Shown in pieces: positions 9,307 to 17,227 of a stretch of 64,000 nucleotides of DNA. The notes under the pieces are model-generated. The model did not search any database, had not been told where the DNA came from, and was given only the letters and a program-made list of their open reading frames with translations. How positions within the stretch are numbered: the stretch's first letter is position 1; every line of letters begins with the position of its first letter. The position numbers and the translations under genes were made by a program. Source of the DNA: Bacillus sp. FJAT-27225 (GTDB taxonomy: Bacteria; Bacillota; Bacilli; Bacillales; Cytobacillaceae); the NCBI RefSeq assembly GCF_001685025.1, contig NZ_MAYU01000012.1, forward strand, positions 682,001 through 746,000, given 5' to 3'.

Positions 9307-9486
9307 GACATAGGGTTTTGTCCTGGAAATCGCTGCTCGAGGACATGATCACACTTCTGACACGGGGTTTGTCCTTGAAACTCTTGCTCAAGAACATGTT
9401 CACATTTCCGACATGGGGTTTTGTCCTTGAAACTCATGCTCAAGGACATTATCACATTTCCGAGACGGGGTTTCGTCCTTGAGCCC
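9307..9486. repeat. Tandem 51-52 bp hairpin repeat, 3.5 units (GTCCTTGA family)
   Basis: Units begin near 9307, 9359, 9410 and 9462 (spacing 52, 51, 52). Each holds GTCCTTGA about 15 bases from TCAAGGAC, an inverted repeat, plus a CACATTTCCGACA stretch. Related units occur at 23.4, 45.4 and 57.2 kb. It fills much of the 543-base gap between tcyA and the SPFH gene. Open frames read across it are repeat artefacts. Confidence 0.85.
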
Positions 9487-9630
9487 CTTCAAACTGCACC
9501 ATTTTATTTTCCGAACTTGTTTGCTTCGTCATCCACAAAAGCCTATTTTTTGAAATTTAAAGAAAAATTATCCATTTTTGGTATCAATGTGATATCATTA
9601 TGATAACAAGCAAATAAGGAGGAGATCGGA

Positions 9631-10497
9631 ATGCAGGAAAAAGATGTGTTTAAGTTGAACGGTTTTGCCGGGTTGGGGATTTTTATCCTGGTTGTTGCCG
9701 CTGCGGTGTATTTTCTTGTCCAATTCGGAATGACAGGAAGCCTGGTCTGGGCAGTAATCGGCATAATCCTTGCGGCTGCTGCTTTTTTAATTATGACCGG
9801 CTTCACGATTATTCAGCCGAATCAAGCGATGGCACTGACATTGTTCGGAAGTTATCTCGGTGTCATCAAGAAGGAAGGCTTTTGGCTAACGGTTCCGCTA
9901 AGTGTCCGTAAGAAGGTGTCACTTAGGGTACTCAACTTCAACAGCGACAGGCTCAAAGTTAATGACCTCGAAGGAAATCCAATTGAAATTGCTGCAGTTG
10001 TCGTTTATAAGGTTTTTGACACAGCGAAGGCCGTGTTTGATGTCGAAGATTATAAAACATTTGTCCACACGCAAAGTGAAACGGGCCTCAGGCATATTGC
10101 CAGCCAGTATCCGTATGACAACTTCAACAATGACTACGAAATTTCGCTCCGCCAGCATTCGGACGAAGTAGGCGAGGAGCTCACAAAGGATTTGCAGGCA
10201 CGGCTTAAGGTTGCCGGCGTTGAAGTAATTGAAGCACGGATTATGCACCTTGCATATGCAAGTGAAATTGCGTCTGCCATGCTGCAAAGGCAGCAGGCGA
10301 AAGCGGTCCTGGCAGCAAGGAAGGTGATTGTCGACGGAGCGGTCGGCATGGTCAAGTCGGCGATTGAGCAGCTGAGCAATGAGGGCGTTGTTGAGCTGGA
10401 CGAAGAAAAGAAAGCGCAAATGGTCAATAATCTGATGGTCGCCCTCGTTTCCGAAAAAGGCAATCAGCCAATCGTCAATACCGGATCGATTTATTAA
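9631..10497 (+). CDS. SPFH (band-7/prohibitin-like) membrane protein
   Basis: 288 residues. Two N-terminal membrane helices (about 10-30 and 36-56) are followed by a short motif, IIQPNQAMALTLFGSYLG, that opens the SPFH domain (about 60-230). A helical segment rich in Ala/Gln/Lys follows. Unlike flotillin there is no long coiled coil. Such proteins form oligomeric membrane rings or scaffolds and often modulate proteases. Start ATG after AAGGAGGAGATCGG. It is followed 12 bases later by a small ribbon-helix-helix gene, so the two are very likely co-transcribed. Confidence 0.85.
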   Translation: MQEKDVFKLNGFAGLGIFILVVAAAVYFLVQFGMTGSLVWAVIGIILAAAAFLIMTGFTIIQPNQAMALTLFGSYLGVIKKEGFWLTVPLSVRKKVSLRVLNFNSDRLKVNDLEGNPIEIAAVVVYKVFDTAKAVFDVEDYKTFVHTQSETGLRHIASQYPYDNFNNDYEISLRQHSDEVGEELTKDLQARLKVAGVEVIEARIMHLAYASEIASAMLQRQQAKAVLAARKVIVDGAVGMVKSAIEQLSNEGVVELDEEKKAQMVNNLMVALVSEKGNQPIVNTGSIY

Positions 10498-10509
10498 GGT
10501 TGTGATGGC

Positions 10510-10668
10510 ATGGCGGATAAGAAAAAGTTCCTTCTTCGGATCGACCAAAAGACATATGATGCACTTGAACGGTGGGCAAGCGATGAATTCCGGAGTGTGA
10601 ACGCCCAGATTGAGGTCATTTTAAAAAATGCACTAAAGGAAAATGGCAGACTTAAGAAGGAAAAATAA
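10510..10668 (+). CDS. Arc/ribbon-helix-helix small protein (52 aa)
   Basis: 52 residues starting at ATG 10510. The opening strand KKFLLRIDQKTYDALERWA and helices with FRSVNAQIEVILKNAL match the Arc/MetJ ribbon-helix-helix pattern (strand, helix, turn, helix) used for DNA binding as a dimer. It lies 12 bases behind the SPFH gene and ends three bases before a shared terminator. It may bind DNA or simply be a protein partner; the family often serves as antitoxin, but no toxin gene is adjacent. Confidence 0.7.
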   Translation: MADKKKFLLRIDQKTYDALERWASDEFRSVNAQIEVILKNALKENGRLKKEK

Positions 10669-10671
10669 TGA

Positions 10672-10705
10672 AAGGGCCAGTCCGCACTATTAGCGGCTGG
10701 CCCTT
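10672..10705. terminator. Bidirectional terminator, SPFH operon and permease
   Basis: AAGGGCCAG pairs with CTGGCCCTT, and inner CCGC with GCGG. It lies between the convergent stops at 10668 and 10711. Confidence 0.8.
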
Positions 10706-10710
10706 GTTAT

Positions 10711-12147
10711 TTAGGCTGCACTTAACTTAGCAGCAATCGCCTTGAAGAAGGCGGCTACTGACTTTCGAAGCGGGCCGTAGAAGAATATGCCGCTCACGAG
10801 CAATAGCATGCCGAACATGAATGTCTTGATATCGGCTGTCCCGGCAGCAATGATCCAGATTGAGTAAATCGTTGAAACCACGGCAATGACTCCGTCGGTT
10901 ATCCGTGCCTTTTCACCAATCGCATACGTATCTCCGGTGACCACCAGCTTCAATTGATACATAGAAGCAATGAAGTATGGAATCAGGTACGACAGGGTTG
11001 CGATGAAGATGATGAAGTCGAACGCCTGTGAGATCGAGTTTGATATGGTTGAAAAAATAAACAGCTGTCCGAGTGAGTTCGTGATGATTAACGAACGGAC
11101 CGGGATGCCCTTTTCATTTTCTTTTAAAAACGATGGCAGGAAGATGCCCTGTTTTGCGGCCTGGTATGGAACTTCGGCGCTGAGCATCACCCATCCAAGC
11201 GTCGAGCCGAACAAGCTGATCAAACCTAATACGGCAAGTGCCTGGCCGCCAATCGGGCCGACAAAAGCAGTAATTGCATCAATCAATGGTTTTTCAGACG
11301 CAATCAATGCATCCTGGCTAAGCATGCCCATCACAAGCGCTGAAATTCCAACGTAAATCGCAAGTGCGATCAACAGTCCAAGAATTGTGGCGCGCTTTAC
11401 ATCAACTTGCTTTTTCGCGCGTGATGCAAACACCATCGCGGATTCGACCCCGATAAACGCCCAAAGCGTCGTCAATGCCGCTGAGTTGACCTGGCCCAGC
11501 AAGCCAAGCGAATTCCCCTGCGCGTCTATACGAGGTTCAACCATTGGCAAAATATTCGTTTTGTCAAAAGCAAACAGGCCGATCAAAATGAAAATGATGA
11601 AGCCGGCTACTTTTGCGGCAGTCGCCAAGAAATTCAGCCTGCCGGCATTTTCAATACCGCGCATGACAATCGTATGAGTTGTCCATAAAAGCAGTGTACA
11701 AACAATAAATGTCAGCACGTTTCCGACTTTAAGCGTAAAACTTCCAATAGTAAACCAGTCAGCCTGGCTTGTTAAAATCGGGAAGAACGTTGACAGGTAG
11801 CCCGCAAACGTTGTAATAATGGCAATGTTTCCGACGAGGTTCCCAATCCAGTAGCCCCAGCTTGCCATGAAACCTGAAAGCTTCGATGCGTGTGTGCCCT
11901 GCTTGAACAAGTCTTTCGCATAAATTTGCGGACCGCCGCCAAGTTCAGGCTTGCGGATCGCCAGGTTCCCAAAAACGAGCGCGACCATCAGTACCCCAAA
12001 TCCCGTCAGTATCCAAGCCATCAGAACGCCAGCCGGACTTGCTGCTTCCGAAAGTGAACGCGGCAGCATAAAGATGCCCGAGCCCACCATATTTCCAACG
12101 ACTAAAGCCGTCAACACCCATAATCCTAATTTTCCGTTCTTGCCCAT
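10711..12147 (-). CDS. APC-family amino acid permease, probably lysine
   Basis: 478 residues with about 12 to 13 membrane helices. The N-terminal motif VLTALVVGNMVGSGIFMLP is the substrate-binding GSGIF loop of APC transporters of the basic amino acid/polyamine antiporter branch. Its mRNA leader carries a lysine riboswitch and its own promoter, so lysine (or a related basic amino acid) is the most likely substrate, as inferred for B. subtilis YvsH. Start ATG 12147 follows AAGGGGA. The 5' leader is about 880 nucleotides long because a tandem repeat lies between the riboswitch terminator and the start codon. Confidence 0.85.
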   Translation of the reverse strand: MGKNGKLGLWVLTALVVGNMVGSGIFMLPRSLSEAASPAGVLMAWILTGFGVLMVALVFGNLAIRKPELGGGPQIYAKDLFKQGTHASKLSGFMASWGYWIGNLVGNIAIITTFAGYLSTFFPILTSQADWFTIGSFTLKVGNVLTFIVCTLLLWTTHTIVMRGIENAGRLNFLATAAKVAGFIIFILIGLFAFDKTNILPMVEPRIDAQGNSLGLLGQVNSAALTTLWAFIGVESAMVFASRAKKQVDVKRATILGLLIALAIYVGISALVMGMLSQDALIASEKPLIDAITAFVGPIGGQALAVLGLISLFGSTLGWVMLSAEVPYQAAKQGIFLPSFLKENEKGIPVRSLIITNSLGQLFIFSTISNSISQAFDFIIFIATLSYLIPYFIASMYQLKLVVTGDTYAIGEKARITDGVIAVVSTIYSIWIIAAGTADIKTFMFGMLLLVSGIFFYGPLRKSVAAFFKAIAAKLSAA

Positions 12148-12242
12148 CTATGATGTCCCCTTCCTTGTTGTATGTTCGGAGCTATCTTATTTGTTACAGC
12201 GAATTGCCGATTTACTGCTAATGCTGTTGGCAGAATGATTTG

Positions 12243-12472
12243 TTAATCTACGAACTAAGCGTTGGTGGACTTTTTGTAACCCGCCAACTGTCAATTAATC
12301 TACGAACTAAGCGTTGGTGGAGTTTCTGAAACCTGCCAACCGTCAATTAATCCACGAACTAAGCGGTGGTGGACTTTTTGTAACCGGCCAACCGTTAATT
12401 AATCCACGAACTAAGTGTTGGTGGACTTTTTGTAACCCGCCAACCGTCAATTAATCCACGAACTAAGTGTTG
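12243..12472. repeat. Tandem 52-bp repeat, 4.4 units, in permease leader
   Basis: Units start at 12243, 12295, 12347, 12399 and 12451 (partial), an exact 52-base period. Each has TTAATC[TC]ACGAACTAAG and a stem in which TTGGTGG can pair with CCGCCAA (one G-T wobble). Units differ at a few positions, so the array is not freshly made. It sits between the lysine riboswitch terminator and the permease start. Confidence 0.9.
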
Positions 12473-12475
12473 TAT

Positions 12476-12642
12476 TGAGCCGGCAGTTACTCCTGGCAGG
12501 GCACCAACCAAGACTGAGAGTCAATTTCATTCTATCCCGAGGACTGGTTTGTCCTGAATTTCTGTAAATCTGTCCTGTATCTTCCGGGAGATGTCCTGAA
12601 TATATAAAGTTGTCCTGTCTCAATTGAGCCGGCAGTTACTCC
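12476..12642. repeat. Short direct repeats and repeated GTCCTG motifs
   Basis: TGAGCCGGCAGTTACTCC occurs at about 12476 and again at about 12625. Between them GTCCTG occurs at least four times at roughly 20-base spacing. No coding sequence is visible. It lies in the permease leader. Confidence 0.6.
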
Positions 12643-12650
12643 ATAATAAA

Positions 12651-12682
12651 AATAAAAAACACACCCTGATACGAGTGTGTTT
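12651..12682 (-). terminator. Riboswitch-associated intrinsic terminator
   Basis: On the minus strand AAACACAC pairs with GTGTGTTT, followed by TTTTATTTTTATT. It lies directly downstream of the lysine aptamer and is its expected expression platform. Confidence 0.8.
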
Positions 12683-12702
12683 GCGCCGCATCAGACAAAA
12701 CG

Positions 12703-12870
12703 GATAGTTCACCATGGCGGTTGCCATGACAGTCCTGCACCTGTTCGGATACAGTCCCAGCCGACTGCAGGCAGGTCCCTGCAGCGCTTCGGCGGTTTTT
12801 CCTTTTGTCCAGCCTCGTTGGGAATTCCTGTCCCTCTTCTGGAGTACTCTTAAAAACCGCGACCTCTACC
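12703..12870 (-). promoter_or_regulatory. Lysine riboswitch (L box) aptamer
   Basis: Read on the minus strand the conserved core blocks appear in the L-box order: GGTAGAGGTCGCG, AAGAGTA, GCCGAAGCGCTGCAG, GGCTGGGACTGT, GGACTGTCATGG and finally GAACTATC. GGTAG at the 5' side can pair with CTATC at the 3' side to form P1. CATGGCAACCGCCATGG forms the last stem. Lysine binding should favour the terminator at 12651-12682 and shut off the downstream permease. Boundaries are approximate by a few bases; an extra hairpin (CCTCATC/GATGAGG) lies at the 5' edge. Confidence 0.9.
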
Positions 12871-13037
12871 TCATCTTGAACTGATGAGGATTATTGAATT
12901 AAGTTGTTGTTCCGGACATATGCCCAAATCAGTGCGCTATCAATGTGGATGGCGCTCCCAGAGTAAGCCAGGAGGCACATCTGTGCCAAACTCGATGGCG
13001 TATGCGGACAATAGGCACTGCTTTAAATGACTATACA

Positions 13038-13066
13038 ATGATAAAGCCCTCGCTCTTCTCTGTCAA
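13038..13066 (-). promoter_or_regulatory. SigA promoter of riboswitch-permease unit
   Basis: TTGACA (13061-13066) and TATCAT (13038-13043) on the minus strand are exactly 17 bases apart. Transcription should start near 13031, giving about 140 nucleotides before the aptamer. That stretch contains a TTGGCACAGATGTGCC-type hairpin of unknown meaning. Confidence 0.8.
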
Positions 13067-13122
13067 AGGTAATTTCTGTATGCAGGCTTGGAGCGTAGGC
13101 CCATTTTTCCAAAAGGAAGGGG

Positions 13123-14301
13123 TTAAAGGGCTTGTTTCTGTTTGGTGCTCTGGTTGATAAATTGGGTTATTTCCGAGACCGCTCCGGTAATTTCGATGGT
13201 GGCACCCTCCTCGATTACCGGTGTGAGCGAGATCATGTAATAACGGTGTTTGATTTGGACCATGAAAGTATGGCTTTCGGAATAGTCCCAGCTGGAGGTG
13301 CAGTAATCCATGATTTCACCGCCTGTGGCCGGAAGCAGATCCTCGACGGGGGTTCCGGGCAATTGGCTCGGAGGGAAGCCGAACTCGCGGATTAATCCGC
13401 CCTCGATATACGTAATAGTGAAGATGCCATCTTTTTTTGTAAAAGAGAAGACAGCGCCCGGGTTTTTCTTAATGATTGATTCCGCTGCAGCGGCTTCCTG
13501 TTTGTATTCATCTATTGGCAGAAGGATTTCATAGACTCCTTTAAGAATGAAATAGTAGCCGAGCACCTTGAAGATGTGCCCTGAGAAGTTGTCGAGGTCG
13601 AACACGCTCCGGTAGACGGTGAAAATGAGTTCGGACAGGAACAACAGGGTGAACGCCATTCCAAGGTTCAGGTAAACTGTATGTTTGTTCAGATAATATT
13701 TGTACAGGCAAATGACAAGTGCCGCTAGATGCATAGAAGAAATGATGTATTCGAGTATATTTTTGAGTGGCGTTGTACCCCGGCCTTCAATGACCAGCTG
13801 GGGCAGCGACTGTTCAAATGTAAAAACAAATAGTGTGATAAGAGCGGTTGTCGCGAGTGACGCCGCTACAGTTGGCCAGCGCCAGTCCCGGGTCAGCTTC
13901 CGGTCTTTCATGAGCATGATTATGACCATAAGCCCGGCCTCAAGCGCCCTCCCTGCAATCCAGAAATAGGTTGCCTTTTGGACGGAGCTTTCGGTGATGA
14001 AGAATGGCATGCCTTTGAAGGTCAGCGTATGGAACAAATCGACAAGCCCGACTGTGTAAAAGGTGAACATGAGCCAGAGTGCGGCCATGGATTTGCTTTT
14101 CTCGTATGTTTTCCAGCAGTACAGGAAGATGGTCATTGACACAGCGATACTGAAAAATTCCAGGACGGTATGGAAAGAAACATAGTTGACTGGGTCATAA
14201 ATTTCCGAGAGCTGCGGGTGGAAGACGTGAATCATCATCAATGCGACGATTGCTGCGGTTGCATAGGTGAGAAATCTGGTTTCGGCTAATGAATTTTTCA
14301 A
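13123..14301 (-). CDS. MASE3-type membrane sensor with PAS-like domain, no output domain
   Basis: 392 residues from TTG 14301, chosen because GGGGAGG lies seven bases upstream; the frame itself extends 26 codons further without a good site. About seven to eight membrane helices (residues 5-265) carry motifs seen in MASE3 sensors (VGLVDLFHTLTFKGMPFF). A PAS-like domain follows (AAAESIIKKNPGAVFSFTKKDGIFTITYIEGG). Such proteins usually continue into GGDEF or kinase domains, but this one stops after PAS. The ligand and the partner are unknown. Confidence 0.75.
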   Translation of the reverse strand: MKNSLAETRFLTYATAAIVALMMIHVFHPQLSEIYDPVNYVSFHTVLEFFSIAVSMTIFLYCWKTYEKSKSMAALWLMFTFYTVGLVDLFHTLTFKGMPFFITESSVQKATYFWIAGRALEAGLMVIIMLMKDRKLTRDWRWPTVAASLATTALITLFVFTFEQSLPQLVIEGRGTTPLKNILEYIISSMHLAALVICLYKYYLNKHTVYLNLGMAFTLLFLSELIFTVYRSVFDLDNFSGHIFKVLGYYFILKGVYEILLPIDEYKQEAAAAESIIKKNPGAVFSFTKKDGIFTITYIEGGLIREFGFPPSQLPGTPVEDLLPATGGEIMDYCTSSWDYSESHTFMVQIKHRYYMISLTPVIEEGATIEITGAVSEITQFINQSTKQKQAL

Positions 14302-14528
14302 ACTTGCCACCTCCCCGTGGGCTGGTTTTCTTTCATTATAAAGGTTGGAATGACGTACAAACGTTTGAGAATATAGCATCTTTATGAATTTTGAAAAATT
14401 TGGAATGATGTTCTAGTTTCCATGTTTGCAATAGTGCCCATTAGTTTAGCGTTTTTTTGTGTATGAGGTTGGAAACTGCTTAAAGAAAACGTTTAGGAAT
14501 CTGAAATTTTGATTATTTTAATATAGTT

Positions 14529-14837
14529 TTATTCATCCAATAATGCTCGGATTTCCTCAATTCGGGTCAACTTCTGTTGCTCGGTCGTTATTGTTTCACG
14601 TCCGTAAGCTGCATAATCCAGTACCCGCCATCTCAAGGACCTCTCCTATGAAAAAATAGTATCAGCTGCTCGGACAAGGGTTTTGGGATCGGAATAATTG
14701 GCATCATACGGATAATCACGAATATCCATCTCAGCCGAAGCTTTTGAATCGAGGAGAAGGGTATTGGATTTTATTATAAAAAGTGCGGCTGCTGCTGCCA
14801 GGAGAAATGCAGCGAGGATAAGTGGCTTCTTTTTCAT
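14529..14837 (-). pseudogene. Decayed small exported-protein gene
   Basis: From ATG 14837 (after AAGGAAGGAA) the frame reads a signal-anchor (residues 3-25), then DIRDYPYDANYSDPKTLV and ADTIFS, then a TAG at 14646-14648. The same frame continues past the stop for 38 more sensible residues (WRVLDYAAYGRET ... RIEEIRALLDE) to TAA at 14529. It looks like the N- and C-terminal ends of a longer secreted protein joined by an internal deletion plus a stop codon. I do not know the intact family with certainty. Confidence 0.55.
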
Positions 14838-15013
14838 GGATGTGTTCCTTCCTTAGATGCTTGTTTCTCCATTATATCCGGAAGGAGATTTGGTGGATGT
14901 GAATTTTTTCGGAACGTTGTCGGGGAGTGGGATGTCTCTGGTATACGAATTGTTCAGGAGGCGGAGAAGAAAGCTTTACGGCTTCCATACATCGGAAAAT
15001 TTCCCATAAGAAA

Positions 15014-15040
15014 GGCCGTCCCTCATGAAAGCGGACGGCC
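15014..15040 (-). terminator. Terminator at the end of the GTPase/tubulin minus arm
   Basis: GGCCGTCC pairs perfectly with GGACGGCC seven bases past the stop of the last gene. The T-tract on the minus strand is weak (TTTCTT). Confidence 0.6.
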
Positions 15041-15046
15041 CCTTTA

Positions 15047-17227
15047 TTAGCGAAGCTTTGAGCCAAGTCTCTTGAAGATTTTTCCGACAGCATTCGCTTT
15101 TTCATACTCGATTTCTTTAATAAGGTCCCTGAATTTTAGTTGGCGGATTTTTTTCAGGCGGCTGCGGTATTCCTTGTTTTCCCATATCGGATTTCCTTCA
15201 CGGGAAAGATAGTTTTTCAGGACAAGCAGGAGGGCTTCATTGTCCCTATACTGGAAGACAGCCCAATGGATAAAGTCCATTGTTAATTCGTTGTTGGCTT
15301 GCTTACTGATGAAGCGGAGCATGTCTGCAAAAATAGGAACTCCGTCTGCATCGAAAGCAAGGGCTACGAGAGGAAAGTCTGCTTTGCCCATCTTCTTTGA
15401 AAGAATGTTCCGGAGCGCTTCCCTCGCTTGCTCCTGTTCCTTCCAGGAGAGCTTGTCAAAATCGCTGATGTCCCTCCTTATCACTGCTGAGAGGACTTCC
15501 AAAATGCTGACTTTTGACATTAGTTCGCTGTTGAGTTCCTTTTTGTAGGAAGGCGGCTTCTGGCCAAACAATAGTGTAAATTGCTCAATTTCTTTAATGG
15601 TAACCTTCCGGGAATCAATCGCTTGCAGCAGGTTTTGCAGCATAAATTCTTCGACCTGCTCCGTAAACCTTGAGATGCCGCCGATGGATTGCTTCATTTC
15701 CTGAACAAAACGAATTGTCTCAATTACTGTGTCAAACGGTGTACGCGCACCTTCCAGAACGTCACCCAGTTTGTTCAGTACCCATCCCGCCATTACCGGA
15801 CTCTCTGCAAGTGGCGGCGCCAATTCAAGCGTATTCCTCAATTGATTTAGAATATCCTCAAGCCTTGTGAGCGGGCCGAACCGGCCTGATAAGTAGGAAG
15901 CGAGATGCTCCTCGAGATTTTCTTCATCAAAATGGTTCAGCAGCCCGCTTAAATAGACAGAATCCTGTTCAAGCACCGACCATAGGCCGGAAATGGACGG
16001 TTTTCCAAGATGATATTGAAGCGTATCGACAATGAATTGCTCAACGGCGTGATGGTGGATGTGCCCTGAAAAATCCAGTGCCAGGCGCAGGATTTGCGGC
16101 GCATCCTCATGGTCTTCCGCCCGTTTTTCGAATGCAAGCAATGCAGGGAACATCATTAGTAGTTCCCGCTTCCTTTCTGTTTCGGCAGACAGGAAGTGAA
16201 GGAGCGCCGAAAGCATGCCACGACGATTTCTTTTATAATAAAAGGTGTTTTGATTTTTATAGTCCGCATAGATTGCAGCCAGGCTGTAATAGTTGGCCAT
16301 TTCGAGCTCTTCGTTCGGGACAAGCCCTGAGAGTGCTTTTTCACAAAAAGCAAAGAACTCATCCATACTCCGGCCTGATTTCTCGTAGGCCGATGCGAGT
16401 TCAAGAAATTCATGGGTCTGGCCGCTGATGTTGACACCGGTTACGCTTCCTGCAGCGAGGTCGAACAGGTACTGCTTGTCGAGCTCAGGGCTGTTGCTGT
16501 TCAGGATGTCCCTTTCAATAAAAGAAACATGTATGTACTTCCTGCTTTCGGCCGCGCTTGAATAAGTGGTTGCTCCAAGCCTTCTCCGGACTGGATAGGG
16601 AAGGTAGTGGGCAATCAGCTCAAGCAGCTTCATTCCATAGCGGGCATACTCACGGACGTCACAGCCGAGTGAAATAAACACTTTCTTCTTGCCTGTTGCA
16701 GCTGAAAAAACAGCAAACAGCAGCTCTTTGAAAAGCTGGTCGTTCAGTCCAAGTGCCGAGAACAGACTTTCTCGTTCGGAAATGGCGTCTCCTTCTTCAC
16801 ACGGAATATCGAACAGTTCAGCGAGCTCGAGCGGGTAGTCCGCAGAGTAGTTGGTCTGGAACCCCTTGGCCCTGAAAAGCTTTTCCGGTTTTTCGATAAA
16901 AATCTCCTTTTCGCTCCTGGGAACAACATAGTTATGGACAAAGTAGGTGCTGCGCTGGCCGGTAAAATCAGCTGGCACATAGACAGATTTTCCAATCACG
17001 ATCTCCCCTGTTTCGGGCTGGAAAAAGGTGATGATTTCCGGATAAAGGGTTGTATCTTTTTCCCGCCGTCTTGCCAGGGCTGCGGGCGGGTCGTATGTAC
17101 AGAACGAATGGATGGTCTTTTTAACAAAGTTCTTATCAAGGCTTGGTGAAATCGAGACGGTGTCATACCCATCCGATTTTAAAAAGATGCCTCCTCGCGC
17201 TCGAGTGTAGTATTGCTGCTGAATCAT
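15047..17227 (-). CDS. GTPase-associated protein 1 (GAP1)-like protein
   Basis: 726 residues, soluble. The opening (IQQQYYTRARGGIFLKSDGYDTV, then a conserved FTGQRSTYFVHNYVVP near residue 90) matches what I remember of the GAP1-N2 domain, followed by helical middle and C-terminal regions. GAP1 proteins are defined by their linkage to TRAFAC-clade GTPases in predicted conflict or signalling systems; their biochemical role is not established. The start ATG overlaps the GTPase stop by four bases (ATGA) with GGAGG nine bases upstream, so the two are translationally coupled. It is the last gene of the minus arm and is followed by a terminator. Confidence 0.7.
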   Translation of the reverse strand: MIQQQYYTRARGGIFLKSDGYDTVSISPSLDKNFVKKTIHSFCTYDPPAALARRREKDTTLYPEIITFFQPETGEIVIGKSVYVPADFTGQRSTYFVHNYVVPRSEKEIFIEKPEKLFRAKGFQTNYSADYPLELAELFDIPCEEGDAISERESLFSALGLNDQLFKELLFAVFSAATGKKKVFISLGCDVREYARYGMKLLELIAHYLPYPVRRRLGATTYSSAAESRKYIHVSFIERDILNSNSPELDKQYLFDLAAGSVTGVNISGQTHEFLELASAYEKSGRSMDEFFAFCEKALSGLVPNEELEMANYYSLAAIYADYKNQNTFYYKRNRRGMLSALLHFLSAETERKRELLMMFPALLAFEKRAEDHEDAPQILRLALDFSGHIHHHAVEQFIVDTLQYHLGKPSISGLWSVLEQDSVYLSGLLNHFDEENLEEHLASYLSGRFGPLTRLEDILNQLRNTLELAPPLAESPVMAGWVLNKLGDVLEGARTPFDTVIETIRFVQEMKQSIGGISRFTEQVEEFMLQNLLQAIDSRKVTIKEIEQFTLLFGQKPPSYKKELNSELMSKVSILEVLSAVIRRDISDFDKLSWKEQEQAREALRNILSKKMGKADFPLVALAFDADGVPIFADMLRFISKQANNELTMDFIHWAVFQYRDNEALLLVLKNYLSREGNPIWENKEYRSRLKKIRQLKFRDLIKEIEYEKANAVGKIFKRLGSKLR

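Noticed and set aside
9261-9455. 64-codon frame with C-x2-C repeats
   Set aside because: Translation of the GTCCTTGA repeat; the apparent zinc motifs come from the repeat, and the period of 51-52 breaks the frame.
9919-10548. 209-codon minus-strand frame
   Set aside because: Antisense to the SPFH gene and running over the start of the ribbon-helix-helix gene; no family match seen.
14872-15105. 77-codon minus-strand frame at the end of GAP1
   Set aside because: It overlaps the GAP1 3' end in another frame and the terminator, and has no RBS.
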